The notes under the pieces were generated by a model. It was not told where the DNA came from. It saw nothing but the letters and a program-made list of their open reading frames with translations, and made no database searches. A stretch of DNA of 64,000 bases from Flavobacterium foetidum (GTDB taxonomy: Bacteria > Bacteroidota > Bacteroidia > Flavobacteriales > Flavobacteriaceae), in the NCBI RefSeq assembly GCF_004634245.1, contig NZ_SJTF01000001.1, positions 186,001 to 250,000 of the forward strand, written 5' to 3'. Below, piece by piece: positions 1 through 7,844 of the stretch; the stretch's first letter is position 1, and every line of letters starts with the position of its first letter. The translations under genes were made by a program, and so were the position numbers.

Positions 1-1010
1 AAAGTTACGCTTTCAAATTCCTTTTTGTAGCATTTATAGGTATTCATATCCCCCTTATCGGAATTTTATTCTTCGTTTTATATTACAAGCACAGTATTTC
101 GCCAACATCTATTTTGGTTTTTTCGTTAATAATGACGCTTCTCGCCACGGCAATTACACTTTTGGTGTTAAACCGCTTGATAAAGCCTATCCAGACTGCT
201 TCTAAAGCTTTAAACGATTATAGAAATTCCAGAAAATTATCGGTTTTGCCAACAGAATATACAGATGAGGCGGGGCTTCTTTTATGCAATATTCAGGAAT
301 CTATTTTTGAGGCCGAAAGTTTTATCAACGAAAAGCAGGACCTCATTTATATGCTTTCGCACGATTTGAAAAACTTTGCAGGAAATCCGAATGGACTTGC
401 TAAATTGATTATAAGCGAAAATCCGCCTGAATCTATACGAAATCTCGCGGAACTAATCTGTGAATCGACCGATCTTCAGTTTCGCTATATCGAAAACTTC
501 ATCAAACTTTTGAATGAACAGGATCAAGAAGTGGCAAAGGTTAGTACCGAGTCAAGGATAATTACCTTTGGCAGTATTATTCCTTTTATAAATGAGCAGC
601 TGGAACAACGTCTTTTGGACAAAAATATTAGACTGACTATAGTTGTTGAAGCTCAGGAAGCACTTCTAAAAATAGACGAAGGATTGCTGATTCAGGTTTT
701 AGTTAACTTGATAAGCAATGCTGTTAAGTTTTCTTATTTTGACAGCGAAATAAAAGTAAGGATTTATACTGAAGATTCATCTCTGGTTATTACAGTGACA
801 GATTCAGGTATTGGTTTTGACAAGCATCAAATTGAGGAATTGTTTAAGAAATTCACTAAAATGAGCCGTTTAGGAACTGCAAATGAAACTTCAACCGGAA
901 TCGGGTTGTATCTCTGCAAAAAAATTATCGAAAGAAACAAAGGCCGTTTAAGCGCTGCAAGCGAAGGTAAAAATAAAGGCGCTGAGTTTAAGATTGAATT
1001 TGATGTTTAA
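1..1010 (+). CDS. Sensor histidine kinase (5' end outside window)
   Basis: The frame is open from base 3, so the gene begins left of the window; the first visible start-like codon (TTG at 114) is internal. The visible N-terminus has two hydrophobic segments, then a linker and a dimerisation/phosphoacceptor helix with SHDLKN, whose His codon is at 360-362. The HATPase_c domain follows, with N-box NLISNAVKFS, G1 box DSGIGFD and G2 box STGIGLYLC. It is therefore a membrane-bound sensor kinase that autophosphorylates on histidine. The partner regulator is not in the window and the signal is unknown. The last 123 bp are duplicated at 2341-2463. Family is certain, ligand not inferable. Confidence 0.93.
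   Translation, partial: SYAFKFLFVAFIGIHIPLIGILFFVLYYKHSISPTSILVFSLIMTLLATAITLLVLNRLIKPIQTASKALNDYRNSRKLSVLPTEYTDEAGLLLCNIQESIFEAESFINEKQDLIYMLSHDLKNFAGNPNGLAKLIISENPPESIRNLAELICESTDLQFRYIENFIKLLNEQDQEVAKVSTESRIITFGSIIPFINEQLEQRLLDKNIRLTIVVEAQEALLKIDEGLLIQVLVNLISNAVKFSYFDSEIKVRIYTEDSSLVITVTDSGIGFDKHQIEELFKKFTKMSRLGTANETSTGIGLYLCKKIIERNKGRLSAASEGKNKGAEFKIEFDV
888..1010 (+). repeat. Direct repeat copy 1: 3' end of the histidine kinase gene
   Basis: These 123 bp, which encode the last 40 residues and the stop codon, recur at 2341-2463 with two mismatches. Both mismatches are synonymous (GGT/GGA and ATT/ATC). Homology starts abruptly at ACTTCAACC on the left and ends exactly at the TAA on the right. 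Confidence 0.95.
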
Positions 1011-1026
1011 TATTTAATAAAGAGCT

Positions 1027-1060
1027 AAACCATAGTTTTGCCTAATTAAAACTATGGTTT
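1027..1060. terminator. Hairpin between convergent genes
   Basis: A 12-base arm (AAACCATAGTTT) pairs with AAACTATGGTTT across a 10-base loop. It lies between the convergent kinase and lipoprotein genes and could serve both strands. The U-tract is weak, so the terminator role is inferred from position. Confidence 0.55.
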
Positions 1061-1082
1061 AACTTGTTGTTTCATCAACGAA

Positions 1083-2138
1083 TTAATCATTTGTAATTTT
1101 TCCGCCTGCTAACAGTATATTGAAAATTTCTTCTTCATGTGGAGGATTAATGTCTGCCCAATGTTGAATGTGGAAATCTGTTATTTGACCAATTACATTT
1201 ATAGCGAACAATTGATAATTCATATCCCAATTTTCTGCAGTAAGTTTAATTAAAATCTTATCATACAAACCTGAGTTGGCTAGTACCCATTTACGCATAT
1301 TTGTAGTTAGTCTATCAAAGAACATACGTGCTTGAATATTGTTCTCCTCTATAGGGTCATCCAAAACTGGGTATGATGAAAAATCATAACCTAATGTATA
1401 GGGTTGTCCCATGTAGTCATAAGGATTTTCTGGAGCTTGGTGGGTTACATTTGGAATTATTGAGGGAAGTGTGTTAGGGTCTATTATAGTGAAAGGTACT
1501 GACGTATCTGGGGCATCTAAGCAATTTACTTCAATAAAATCATAAGAGAGGACCAAATGTTGTCCTACAACTTCTTTCTTTTTCACGAATTCATAACATT
1601 TGTTTTTTGCCTGTATAATTGTTTTAGCACTACTTTTTAGTTTTGAATTTATTAATTTGGTTAAGTCGCTTAAATTCGTTACCTGTGTTTTATTAGTCAA
1701 ATTTATATCTTCATTATTACTGCTAATTTGTGTTATATCAGAATTTGTTAGATTGTATTTGACTAAATAAGAGGCATTTGATCCATCTGCATTTATTTGG
1801 AGGACGAGATTTTCAACATATTGACTGTTTTCAGATCTATAAATTGGAAATGTTAGGGTAGTAGATTTATCATGATTGATTTGTAAAATTTTATCTGTGT
1901 TGATAAGAAAAATAAATGTGTCACCAAAAAGCTCTGAATTTCGTAAGTTATCTAATTGAAGTTGAAGTTGTTGAAATTGTAAATATGTACTATTGTCGTT
2001 TTTTAATTCATCTAAATTTATAAATTTTGAGGTTGATGAAGATTTTGTACCAGTGGAGATTTCATTAGAATCATCCTCTCCGCAGGAAAACAATAGGATG
2101 AATAGACATAAGCTTAATAAAACATTAATTTTTTTCAT
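1083..2138 (-). CDS. Secreted lipoprotein of unknown function, 351 aa
   Basis: The N-terminus is a lipoprotein signal: MKK, a hydrophobic stretch, then a lipobox ending LFSC at about residue 19. After lipidation come acidic and Ser/Thr-rich residues (GEDDSNE), which fits an exported lipoprotein. The mature part is polar and rich in Asn, Lys and Ser; I recognise no family. The gene lies antisense between the two copies of the kinase 3'-end repeat, so it was probably brought in or enclosed by that duplication. The base composition is visibly AT-rich. The start is set by the ATG directly before the signal peptide. Confidence 0.8.
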   Translation of the reverse strand: MKKINVLLSLCLFILLFSCGEDDSNEISTGTKSSSTSKFINLDELKNDNSTYLQFQQLQLQLDNLRNSELFGDTFIFLINTDKILQINHDKSTTLTFPIYRSENSQYVENLVLQINADGSNASYLVKYNLTNSDITQISSNNEDINLTNKTQVTNLSDLTKLINSKLKSSAKTIIQAKNKCYEFVKKKEVVGQHLVLSYDFIEVNCLDAPDTSVPFTIIDPNTLPSIIPNVTHQAPENPYDYMGQPYTLGYDFSSYPVLDDPIEENNIQARMFFDRLTTNMRKWVLANSGLYDKILIKLTAENWDMNYQLFAINVIGQITDFHIQHWADINPPHEEEIFNILLAGGKITND

Positions 2139-2340
2139 AGGATATAAGTTAATTTTTTTAGAATTATAAATATAAAAATTAACTTATTTAGTTTTGTTTA
2201 TTTGTAGTAAAAATATTTATTTTTATTAAATTGATATTTTAAAGATTCTTTTTTTGGAGCAAAATCAAAAAAAGTCAATTAGAGTATTTTTTAAGTAATT
2301 TCGTGTAAAAACTAAAACATGTCTTTATTCGTGTAAATGG
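2139..2340. other. AT-rich upstream region of the lipoprotein gene
   Basis: No gene is visible. A 12-bp inverted repeat (AAGTTAATTTTT at 2146-2157 with its complement at 2174-2185) lies just upstream of the lipoprotein start, in the presumed 5' leader. The rest is very AT-rich spacer running up to the kinase remnant at 2341. Confidence 0.4.
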
Positions 2341-2463
2341 ACTTCAACCGGAATCGGGTTGTATCTCTGCAAAAAAATTATCGAAAGAAACAAAGGCCGT
2401 TTAAGCGCTGCAAGCGAAGGAAAAAATAAAGGCGCTGAGTTTAAGATCGAATTTGATGTTTAA
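2341..2463 (+). pseudogene. Histidine kinase 3'-end remnant (duplicate)
   Basis: This is copy 2 of the 123-bp repeat. It encodes the last 40 residues of an HATPase domain (from TSTGIG through FDV) with the stop codon but has no upstream gene body; stop codons lie just before it. It is followed at once by a strong terminator-like hairpin, so it may be the original gene end, displaced when the 1011-2340 segment arrived. Confidence 0.9.
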
Positions 2464-2480
2464 TTTTTGTGTCAGAAAAT

Positions 2481-2520
2481 AAAAAAAGGTTGTGATTTTG
2501 CTAAATCATAACCTTTTTTT
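2481..2520. terminator. Rho-independent terminator
   Basis: GGTTGTGATTT pairs with AAATCATAACC (one mismatch), flanked by A7 on the left and T7 on the right. It can end transcripts from either side: the kinase remnant on plus and the lipoprotein at 2542 on minus. Confidence 0.75.
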
Positions 2521-2541
2521 ATTTTGACTTATAGAAATTGT

Positions 2542-2943
2542 TTAGTGTAAATTATGATTATAAACAAATTTGGGTTTCCCATCAACACATTCTATTGTTG
2601 GTGGTATTGCTGGAGATACTGAAAATTCAGCGCAGAAAATACTCCATTTTATTGTATAAGCTCGAGAAGATTCATTGTATTGTTGTACTTTTTTTAAAAA
2701 TTGCTCTTTATTTATTTTTTTTGAATACAAAAAAAATTGTCCTCCGCATGAGTTTGACAATGTTGTATAGGTCCACTCATCTGGATTGGTACAGGTTTGC
2801 GTTTCCTGACCTGAGAGTACGACCAATTCGGCGTGCATTTTAGACAGTTTAGCAGTATCTTCTTCTTGTGTTGTGTCATCGTCATTGCTGCAAGAAGTAA
2901 AAGTGGTTACGACTGCAAATAATAAAATACTTAGTTTTTTCAT
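2542..2943 (-). CDS. Small lipoprotein, 133 aa (tandem paralogue)
   Basis: An MKK signal peptide ends in lipobox TSC (Cys at about residue 18), followed by an acidic SNDDDTTQEED tether. The mature domain of about 110 residues has several cysteines (CTNP..., SCGG..., FCAEF, ECVDGKP). It aligns with the neighbour at 2960-3373: both have the C-T-[ND]-P-[DK]-EWT motif, a CGG, YSKKIN and a C-terminal C-[VY]-[DE]-[GN]-KP-[KR]-FVY block. The family is unknown to me; it is an exported lipoprotein, possibly disulfide-bonded. Confidence 0.85.
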   Translation of the reverse strand: MKKLSILLFAVVTTFTSCSNDDDTTQEEDTAKLSKMHAELVVLSGQETQTCTNPDEWTYTTLSNSCGGQFFLYSKKINKEQFLKKVQQYNESSRAYTIKWSIFCAEFSVSPAIPPTIECVDGKPKFVYNHNLH

Positions 2944-2959
2944 GGTTTATTAAGGTTGG

Positions 2960-3373
2960 TTAATTCGTCTGAAATTGTTTTGCGTATACAAACCGTGGTT
3001 TGTTCTCGTAACATTCGATTCCCGAAGGCGGGCCCCAATATATTAAATAAGCGCCACACATAAACCCCCACTTCTTTTTGTATCTTTCAAAGTATTTGCG
3101 ATAAAGATTTGCTTTCGTTAGAAACGCTTCGGTATTTATTTTTTTAGAATAAAGTATGTTTTCTTCGCCACCACATTTGTCGCCTATTTTTACGAATGTC
3201 CATTCTTTCGGGTCAGTACAGCTATAGTTGTCAACCTGAGAAAGCTCTCGCAGTTCTTGGTGCATTTTGTTGAGTTTGTCAAAATCTTCTTGCTGTGTGG
3301 TTTCGCGGTCGTTGCTACAGGAGGTAATAGCAAAAAAGGCACCTAAGAATATAATTATACCTAGTTTTTTCAT
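2960..3373 (-). CDS. Small lipoprotein, 137 aa (tandem paralogue)
   Basis: The signal peptide has a TSC lipobox, then SNDRETTQQEDFDKLNKMH. It is a clear paralogue of the gene 16 bp downstream, sharing KLxKMHxEL after the tether, the CTDPKEWTF and CGGEENILYSKKINTE motifs and the C-terminal ECYENKPRFVY. Four conserved cysteines suggest two disulfides in the mature protein. The two genes probably form a two-gene transcript that arose by tandem duplication. Function unknown. Confidence 0.85.
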   Translation of the reverse strand: MKKLGIIIFLGAFFAITSCSNDRETTQQEDFDKLNKMHQELRELSQVDNYSCTDPKEWTFVKIGDKCGGEENILYSKKINTEAFLTKANLYRKYFERYKKKWGFMCGAYLIYWGPPSGIECYENKPRFVYAKQFQTN

Positions 3374-3444
3374 TGGTTATGATTTAAAGGTTAGTTATAT
3401 TACAGATGCATTGATAAGCAATTGGTTGCGTCTGAAAAGAAAAA

Positions 3445-3483
3445 AAAGCTTCACAACTTTAGATTTAGGAGTTGAGAAGCTTT
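3445..3483 (-). terminator. Terminator of the aldo/keto reductase gene
   Basis: AAAGCTTC and GAAGCTTT pair, with a further CAACT/AGTTG stem and A/T runs outside. It lies 10 bp downstream of the reductase stop codon on the minus strand. Confidence 0.7.
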
Positions 3484-3492
3484 AAAAAAAGA

Positions 3493-4479
3493 TTACCAAA
3501 GCTGATGAACAGCCGGTTTTATGAGTTTTTCATAAATTTTATTCATTTCCGAAATTTGTTCTGAAGTTAATGGCGGACTATCATAAACGGATAAATTCGA
3601 TAAAACATGATCGGTTTTTGAAGCTCCCGGAATAATGCAACTGACTTCGTTAAAACTTAAAATCCATTGCAATGCGATAGGAGCTAGGTTATCAGTTCCG
3701 GGGACTAATGCTTTTAAAGCTTCAATTGCCTTTAGTCCAAGTTCGTAATCAATTCCAGAGAAGGTCTCGCCTTTATCAAAAGCTTCTCCGTTTCGATTAA
3801 AGTTTCTGTGGTCTTGAACTTCAAATATTGTTTTGGAATCAAATTTGCCAGTTAGAAGTCCGCTTGCGAGAGGAACTCTTGCAATGATGCCGATATCTTT
3901 CTTTTTTGCTTCTGAGAAAAACAATTCTGAAGGACGCTGGCGGAACAAATTAAAAATAATCTGAACCGTTGTCACATTCGAATATTCGATTGCTTTTAAG
4001 GCTTCTTCGACTTTTTCGACACTTACGCCCAGATTTAGGATTTTTCCTTGATCTTTTAATTTATCAAAAAGTTCAAAAATTTCAGGACGATAATATACTT
4101 CTGTCGGCGGACAGTGCAACTGAATCAAATCTAAAGTTTCTAAACCAGTTCTTTTTAAACTGTCTTCGACAAATTTCTGAAGAACTTTTGGCGTATAGCC
4201 TTCATTTACATGCGGATTAATCTGTCTCCCGCATTTTGTAGCTACAAAAATGCGCTCAGAACGAGAACGAACGACTCTTCCAACTGCGGTTTCGCTTAGT
4301 CCGTTTTCATAAACATCGGCTGTATCAATAAAATTAACGCCGTTGTCAATTGCGGTATTCAAAAGTTCATCAGCGGTTTTGTCATCAAAACCCGATCCCC
4401 ATTTTCCGCCAACCTGCCAAGTTCCCAGCGAGATTTCGGATATAGTAAAATTTGTTTTTCCTAGTTTTCTGTAGTTCAT
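3493..4479 (-). CDS. Aldo/keto reductase, 328 aa
   Basis: A full-length (beta/alpha)8 NAD(P)H-dependent aldo/keto reductase. It opens MNYRKLGKTNFTISEISLGT, typical of the family. The catalytic tetrad is visible: Asp and Tyr in DTADVYENG (about residues 52-60), Lys in VATKCG and His in IQLHCPP. The C-terminal cofactor region carries IIPGASK. It reduces carbonyl groups of unknown substrates; the sequence resembles the general oxidoreductase branch rather than a named enzyme. It stands alone, with an 8-bp-period repeat between it and cysM. Confidence 0.92.
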   Translation of the reverse strand: MNYRKLGKTNFTISEISLGTWQVGGKWGSGFDDKTADELLNTAIDNGVNFIDTADVYENGLSETAVGRVVRSRSERIFVATKCGRQINPHVNEGYTPKVLQKFVEDSLKRTGLETLDLIQLHCPPTEVYYRPEIFELFDKLKDQGKILNLGVSVEKVEEALKAIEYSNVTTVQIIFNLFRQRPSELFFSEAKKKDIGIIARVPLASGLLTGKFDSKTIFEVQDHRNFNRNGEAFDKGETFSGIDYELGLKAIEALKALVPGTDNLAPIALQWILSFNEVSCIIPGASKTDHVLSNLSVYDSPPLTSEQISEMNKIYEKLIKPAVHQLW

Positions 4480-4497
4480 TTTTTTTCTTTTTAGTTA

Positions 4498-4602
4498 CAA
4501 AGGCTCAAAGAGACAAAGTAACAAAGGTCTTTGTTGATTTAAAGTTTTTTACTCAATTTAGAAACCTTTGTTACTTTGTCTCTTTGCAACTTTGTCTCTT
4601 TT
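4498..4602. repeat. 8-bp-period CAAAG array arranged as an inverted repeat
   Basis: The left arm has four CAAAG units each followed by three variable bases (4498-4526). The right arm has CTTTG units at the same 8-bp period (4566-4602). Bases 4506-4528 and 4564-4586 are perfect 23-bp complements, giving a long hairpin with a 35-base loop. The right arm abuts the cysM stop codon. It belongs to the same family as 10725-10796 and 48503-48589. Confidence 0.85.
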
Positions 4603-5490
4603 TTAATCAAATAAATCCGAAGACAAATAACGATCTCCTCGGTCGCAGATTACAGCTACTATAACTCCAGATTCTAATTTTTCTGCTATTTTTACTGCTA
4701 CTGCAACAGAGCCTCCGCTGCTCATTCCGGCAAAAACGCCTTCTTCTAGAGCCAGTCTTTTGGTCATTTTGCGTGCTTCTTCTTCGCTTACATCTATCAC
4801 AGTATCCACTTTTGAAGCGTCAAATATTTTTGGGAGATATTCCTGAGGCCATTTTCGGATTCCAGGAATCTGAGAGCCGTCGCTCGGCTGTGCTCCAATA
4901 ATCTGCACGTTCGGATTTTTTTCTTTCAAAAATGTCGAAGTGCCGATAATTGTTCCTGTAGTTCCCATAGCCGAAACAAAGTGAGTTACGGTTCCTTCGG
5001 TATCGTTCCAGATTTCAGGACCCGTTGTTTTGTAATGCGCCTTCCAGTTGTCATCATTCGCAAACTGATTCAGCATCAGATAACCGCCTTGAGCCACTTT
5101 TTTATCGGCATAATCTCTTGATCCGATAATACCTTCTGCTGCAGGAGTCAAAATAACCGTTGCGCCGTAGGCACGCATGGTCTGTGTTCTTTCCTTTGTA
5201 GAATCTTCTGGAAGAACCAATTCGATTTCTATACCAAACAATTGCGCAATCATTGCAAGGGCAATTCCGGTATTACCGCTTGTCGCTTCAATTAATTTAT
5301 CTCCTTTCTTAATATCGCCTCTTTCAAGTGCTGCCGCAATCATGTTATAAGCCGCACGATCTTTTACGCTTCCTCCAGGATTATTTCCTTCAAGTTTCAG
5401 TAAAAGTTTTACATTTTTATTTTGAACCAGATTGACTGTTTCCATCAGCGGAGTATTTCCAATCAGGTTTAATAATTTCTGTGGTTTCAT
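4603..5490 (-). CDS. cysM: Cysteine synthase B, 295 aa
   Basis: A fold-type II PLP enzyme that makes cysteine from O-acetylserine (or a phosphorylated serine) and sulfide. The PLP lysine is in NNPGGSVKDRAAYNMI (about residue 42), the substrate-binding loop is EATSGNTGIALA, and the phosphate-binding loop is MGTTGTIIGT. The C-terminal CDRGDRYLSSDLF is typical of the CysM type. Length is normal. The serine acetyltransferase start side lies one base away (5492), so the two genes form one minus-strand operon that makes and uses O-acetylserine. Confidence 0.95.
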   Translation of the reverse strand: MKPQKLLNLIGNTPLMETVNLVQNKNVKLLLKLEGNNPGGSVKDRAAYNMIAAALERGDIKKGDKLIEATSGNTGIALAMIAQLFGIEIELVLPEDSTKERTQTMRAYGATVILTPAAEGIIGSRDYADKKVAQGGYLMLNQFANDDNWKAHYKTTGPEIWNDTEGTVTHFVSAMGTTGTIIGTSTFLKEKNPNVQIIGAQPSDGSQIPGIRKWPQEYLPKIFDASKVDTVIDVSEEEARKMTKRLALEEGVFAGMSSGGSVAVAVKIAEKLESGVIVAVICDRGDRYLSSDLFD

Positions 5491-5491
5491 T

Positions 5492-6283
5492 TTATTTTTT
5501 TTCTTTTATTTTAACTTCGGTCGTAGTGGTGTTGAGCACAATAGAATCGGCAGGTATCGATTTTGTAACCCAAGAGTTTCCTCCAATAATGCTGTTTTCG
5601 CCAATAATAGTTCCTCCTCCAAGTATAGTAGCATTAGCATATATGCATACATTGGCTTCAACAGTTGGATGTCTTTTAGCATTCTTCATTTCCTTGCTTA
5701 CACTCAAAGCTCCCAGTGTAACTCCTTGATAGATTTTTACATGTTTTTTTATTACGGTAGTTTCGCCAATGACAATTCCCGTTGCATGGTCGATGAAAAA
5801 AGGTGATGCAATATCTGCACCGGCGTGAATATCTGTTCCCGTAATCCTATGCGCATATTCGCTCATAAGCCTCGAGAATAAAAGCAAATCTAAAAGATAC
5901 AGCTCATGGCTTAGTCTGTAAATAGCAATGGCATAAAATCCGGGATAACCAAGATAGACTTCTTCTATGCTGTTTGAGGCTGGATCATTTTCTAAAATGT
6001 ATTCAGCATCCTGATTTAGCTTCTCTAGAACCCCAGGAAGTTTCTCTAAAAAACGATCCCAGATGGATTCGCATAAATTCTGAGGTTTTTTGCATGCTAA
6101 AACGGCAATTTCCTTAAAGCATATTTCAAGTTCGTCTATACTTTCTTCTAGATTCGCATTTGAATCAAAAAGGGTGTAAAAAAGCTTTTCTGTAAAATCT
6201 TCTGTTTTGGTTTTGATGCCGTAATTTATATGAGAATAGCTTTTTAAAGCCTTGATATTTTGTATGATAGTGTCTTTTGTCAC
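5492..6283 (-). CDS. cysE: Serine O-acetyltransferase, 263 aa
   Basis: It transfers acetyl from acetyl-CoA to L-serine, giving the substrate of CysM encoded next to it. The N-terminal half is helical; the C-terminal half is a left-handed beta-helix of hexapeptide repeats with DIHAGADIASPFFIDHATGIVIGE (catalytic Asp/His) and ILGGGTIIGENSIIGGNSWV. I chose the GTG at 6283 (VTKDTIIQN): the 22 residues upstream of it look like untranslated leader, and a TACTTTTA element lies just upstream. An ATG at 6349 is in frame and is the alternative start. It is cotranscribed with cysM. Confidence 0.9.
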   Translation of the reverse strand: MTKDTIIQNIKALKSYSHINYGIKTKTEDFTEKLFYTLFDSNANLEESIDELEICFKEIAVLACKKPQNLCESIWDRFLEKLPGVLEKLNQDAEYILENDPASNSIEEVYLGYPGFYAIAIYRLSHELYLLDLLLFSRLMSEYAHRITGTDIHAGADIASPFFIDHATGIVIGETTVIKKHVKIYQGVTLGALSVSKEMKNAKRHPTVEANVCIYANATILGGGTIIGENSIIGGNSWVTKSIPADSIVLNTTTTEVKIKEKK

Positions 6284-6475
6284 AATGGTAAAAATGAATG
6301 AATAATTTTGAAACGTTAAAAGTAAGGTGTTTTTTGGAAATACGAGCACGAATTAACTAAAGAAATTTTCTGTAAAAATGCTCATTTGTGATAAAAAAAC
6401 GATTTCGAAAGCAACGTGTTTTTTATCGATTTTGAAGCTTTTATTTGTTTAAATTAGCTTGTAAATTCAATTAAA

Positions 6476-7177
6476 ATGAAAAACAATCCAACTTTTAAAA
6501 GCGCTATTTCGGGACAGCATTTTGATGAAAATGAAAAAATCTACGGCAAAGCAATACATGATCCAGTTTTAGGATTGATTAAGGAAGATTTTCCCGACTT
6601 TAAAGATGAAGACTGTATTGCTGTGAACGAACTGAATGTTTACCGCCAGAAATACATATCCAATTATCTTTCGATGGAAATTGGAGCGCTCTCTGATCTC
6701 GAAAAAAATGTTATTTCTTCTCTCAAAGACGACAAATCAATAGTGACAATTGCTGAAGACGACGAAGATGTTCGAAATTTTGGACAAAGAGTGGCTGATA
6801 AGGTGGCAGATTTTGGAGGAAGCTGGACATTTATAATTTCGTTCGTGGTCTTTATAACCGTATGGATTTCGTCAAATGTTTATATTTTTATGAATAAAGG
6901 TTTTGATCCGTATCCTTTCATTCTCTTAAATCTTATTTTATCCTGCATTGCGGCGCTTCAAGCTCCGGTTATCATGATGAGTCAGAACCGTCAGGAAGAA
7001 AAAGACCGAAATCGAGCCAAAAAAGACTATATGATTAATTTGAAATCTGAACTGGAAATCAGGATGATCCACGATAAAATCGATCATTTGATCATGCATC
7101 AGCAACAGGAATTAATCGAAATTCAGAAAGTACAGATCGAAATGATGAATGATATTCTCAATCAAATCAAAAAATAA
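6476..7177 (+). CDS. DUF1003 membrane protein, 233 aa
   Basis: It has a soluble N-terminal half, then the DUF1003 core: RVADKVADFGGSWTFI, a first membrane helix, the conserved DPYPFILLNLILSCIAALQAPVIMMSQNRQ block with a second helix, and a basic helical C-terminus (KDRNRAKKDY onward). The N-terminal part (SGQHFDENEKIYGKAI) also recurs in bacterial DUF1003 proteins. Biochemical function is not known. It is monocistronic by spacing. Confidence 0.88.
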   Translation: MKNNPTFKSAISGQHFDENEKIYGKAIHDPVLGLIKEDFPDFKDEDCIAVNELNVYRQKYISNYLSMEIGALSDLEKNVISSLKDDKSIVTIAEDDEDVRNFGQRVADKVADFGGSWTFIISFVVFITVWISSNVYIFMNKGFDPYPFILLNLILSCIAALQAPVIMMSQNRQEEKDRNRAKKDYMINLKSELEIRMIHDKIDHLIMHQQQELIEIQKVQIEMMNDILNQIKK

Positions 7178-7235
7178 TCAGAGCATATTAAATGGAATAA
7201 TTTTAAAAATCTGCTTCATTTTTCATTACAATAGA

Positions 7236-7262
7236 ATCTGCATTATCTGCAAAATCTGCGGG
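7236..7262 (+). repeat. 9-bp-period ATCTGCNNN array
   Basis: Three consecutive units, ATCTGC plus three variable bases (att, aaa, ggg), with a fourth isolated ATCTGC at 7209-7214. It lies between a plus-strand and a minus-strand gene that converge. No coding function. Confidence 0.7.
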
Positions 7263-7281
7263 AGAAAAATAAGACCAATTA

Positions 7282-7563
7282 TTAAATGAAATGTTTGTAA
7301 ATGTAACCGCCAATCATAAAAGCTAGATTTACAAAAGCGACCTGCCAGAATAGTTTTTGATGTTTTTTAGATTTGTTAAAAAAATGAAATGCAGCGAATA
7401 CTAAAAAAAATAACGAAGTAAAGATTGCCGGATACATCTTAAAAGCGCCCAAAAAATCTCCTTTAAAAAGTAAGAAAACCGATCGCTGAAAACCACAGCC
7501 CAGACACTCAAAACCAAACAGTTTTTTGAACAGGCATGGAATCATGTATTTCTCTAAATTCAT
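7282..7563 (-). CDS. DUF2752 small membrane protein, 93 aa
   Basis: Start set at the MNLEKYM methionine; an upstream TTG at 7590 would add nine non-conserved residues. The protein carries the DUF2752 signature near its N-terminus (CLFKKLFGFECLGCGFQRS, with CxxCG) followed by two predicted membrane helices. This family is common in Bacteroidota and has no established role. It stands alone, convergent with the DUF1003 gene. Confidence 0.85.
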   Translation of the reverse strand: MNLEKYMIPCLFKKLFGFECLGCGFQRSVFLLFKGDFLGAFKMYPAIFTSLFFLVFAAFHFFNKSKKHQKLFWQVAFVNLAFMIGGYIYKHFI

Positions 7564-7641
7564 CTCGCTTCTTTTCTGCAATTTTAGCAAAAAAAATCGA
7601 CAATCATTTTTTGAGGTAGTTACTGCTACTTTAAAGTTTTA

Positions 7642-7649
7642 TATTTTTG
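7642..7649 (+). promoter_or_regulatory. -7 promoter element, TATTTTTG
   Basis: Matches the Bacteroidota -7 consensus TAnnTTTG 20 bp upstream of the ATG at 7670. No clear -33 TTG at the usual spacing. Confidence 0.45.
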
Positions 7650-7669
7650 ACTTTTAAACTTTGAGATTT

Positions 7670-7843
7670 ATGAAAGCTTTTAAAATTTTAATAATGATTC
7701 TGGCCATTTCTGTAGCGCTTTATGAGCAGGTTTCAGAAGAAAAAAATATCTATATTATGATTATCGCCATTGTGGTTTTCATGTATGGAATGATGCAACT
7801 TAGCGCAAAAACACCAAGTAAAAATCAAGATAAAGAAGAGTAG
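7670..7843 (+). CDS. Small membrane protein, 57 aa
   Basis: Two predicted membrane helices (residues about 3-17 and 26-43) with a short charged loop (EQVSEEKNIY) and a charged tail (KTPSKNQDKEE). Start chosen at ATG 7670; a TTG at 7661 is the only upstream alternative. Its stop codon is one base before the ATG of the Smr gene, so the two are cotranscribed and probably translationally linked. No family recognised. Confidence 0.75.
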   Translation: MKAFKILIMILAISVALYEQVSEEKNIYIMIIAIVVFMYGMMQLSAKTPSKNQDKEE

Positions 7844-7844
7844 G

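Noticed and set aside
1011..2340. Insertion sequence between the kinase repeats
   Set aside because: No transposase or terminal inverted repeats; only a lipoprotein gene is present.
3267..3485. Plus-strand ORF of 72 codons over the lipoprotein start
   Set aside because: Antisense to a clear lipoprotein signal peptide; no own motif.
4498..4602. Riboswitch before cysM
   Set aside because: It lies downstream of cysM (the gene is on the minus strand), so it cannot be a leader.
5492..6349. cysE start at ATG 6349
   Set aside because: The extra 22 residues are hydrophobic and unlike the family start; GTG 6283 fits better. Kept as an alternative only.
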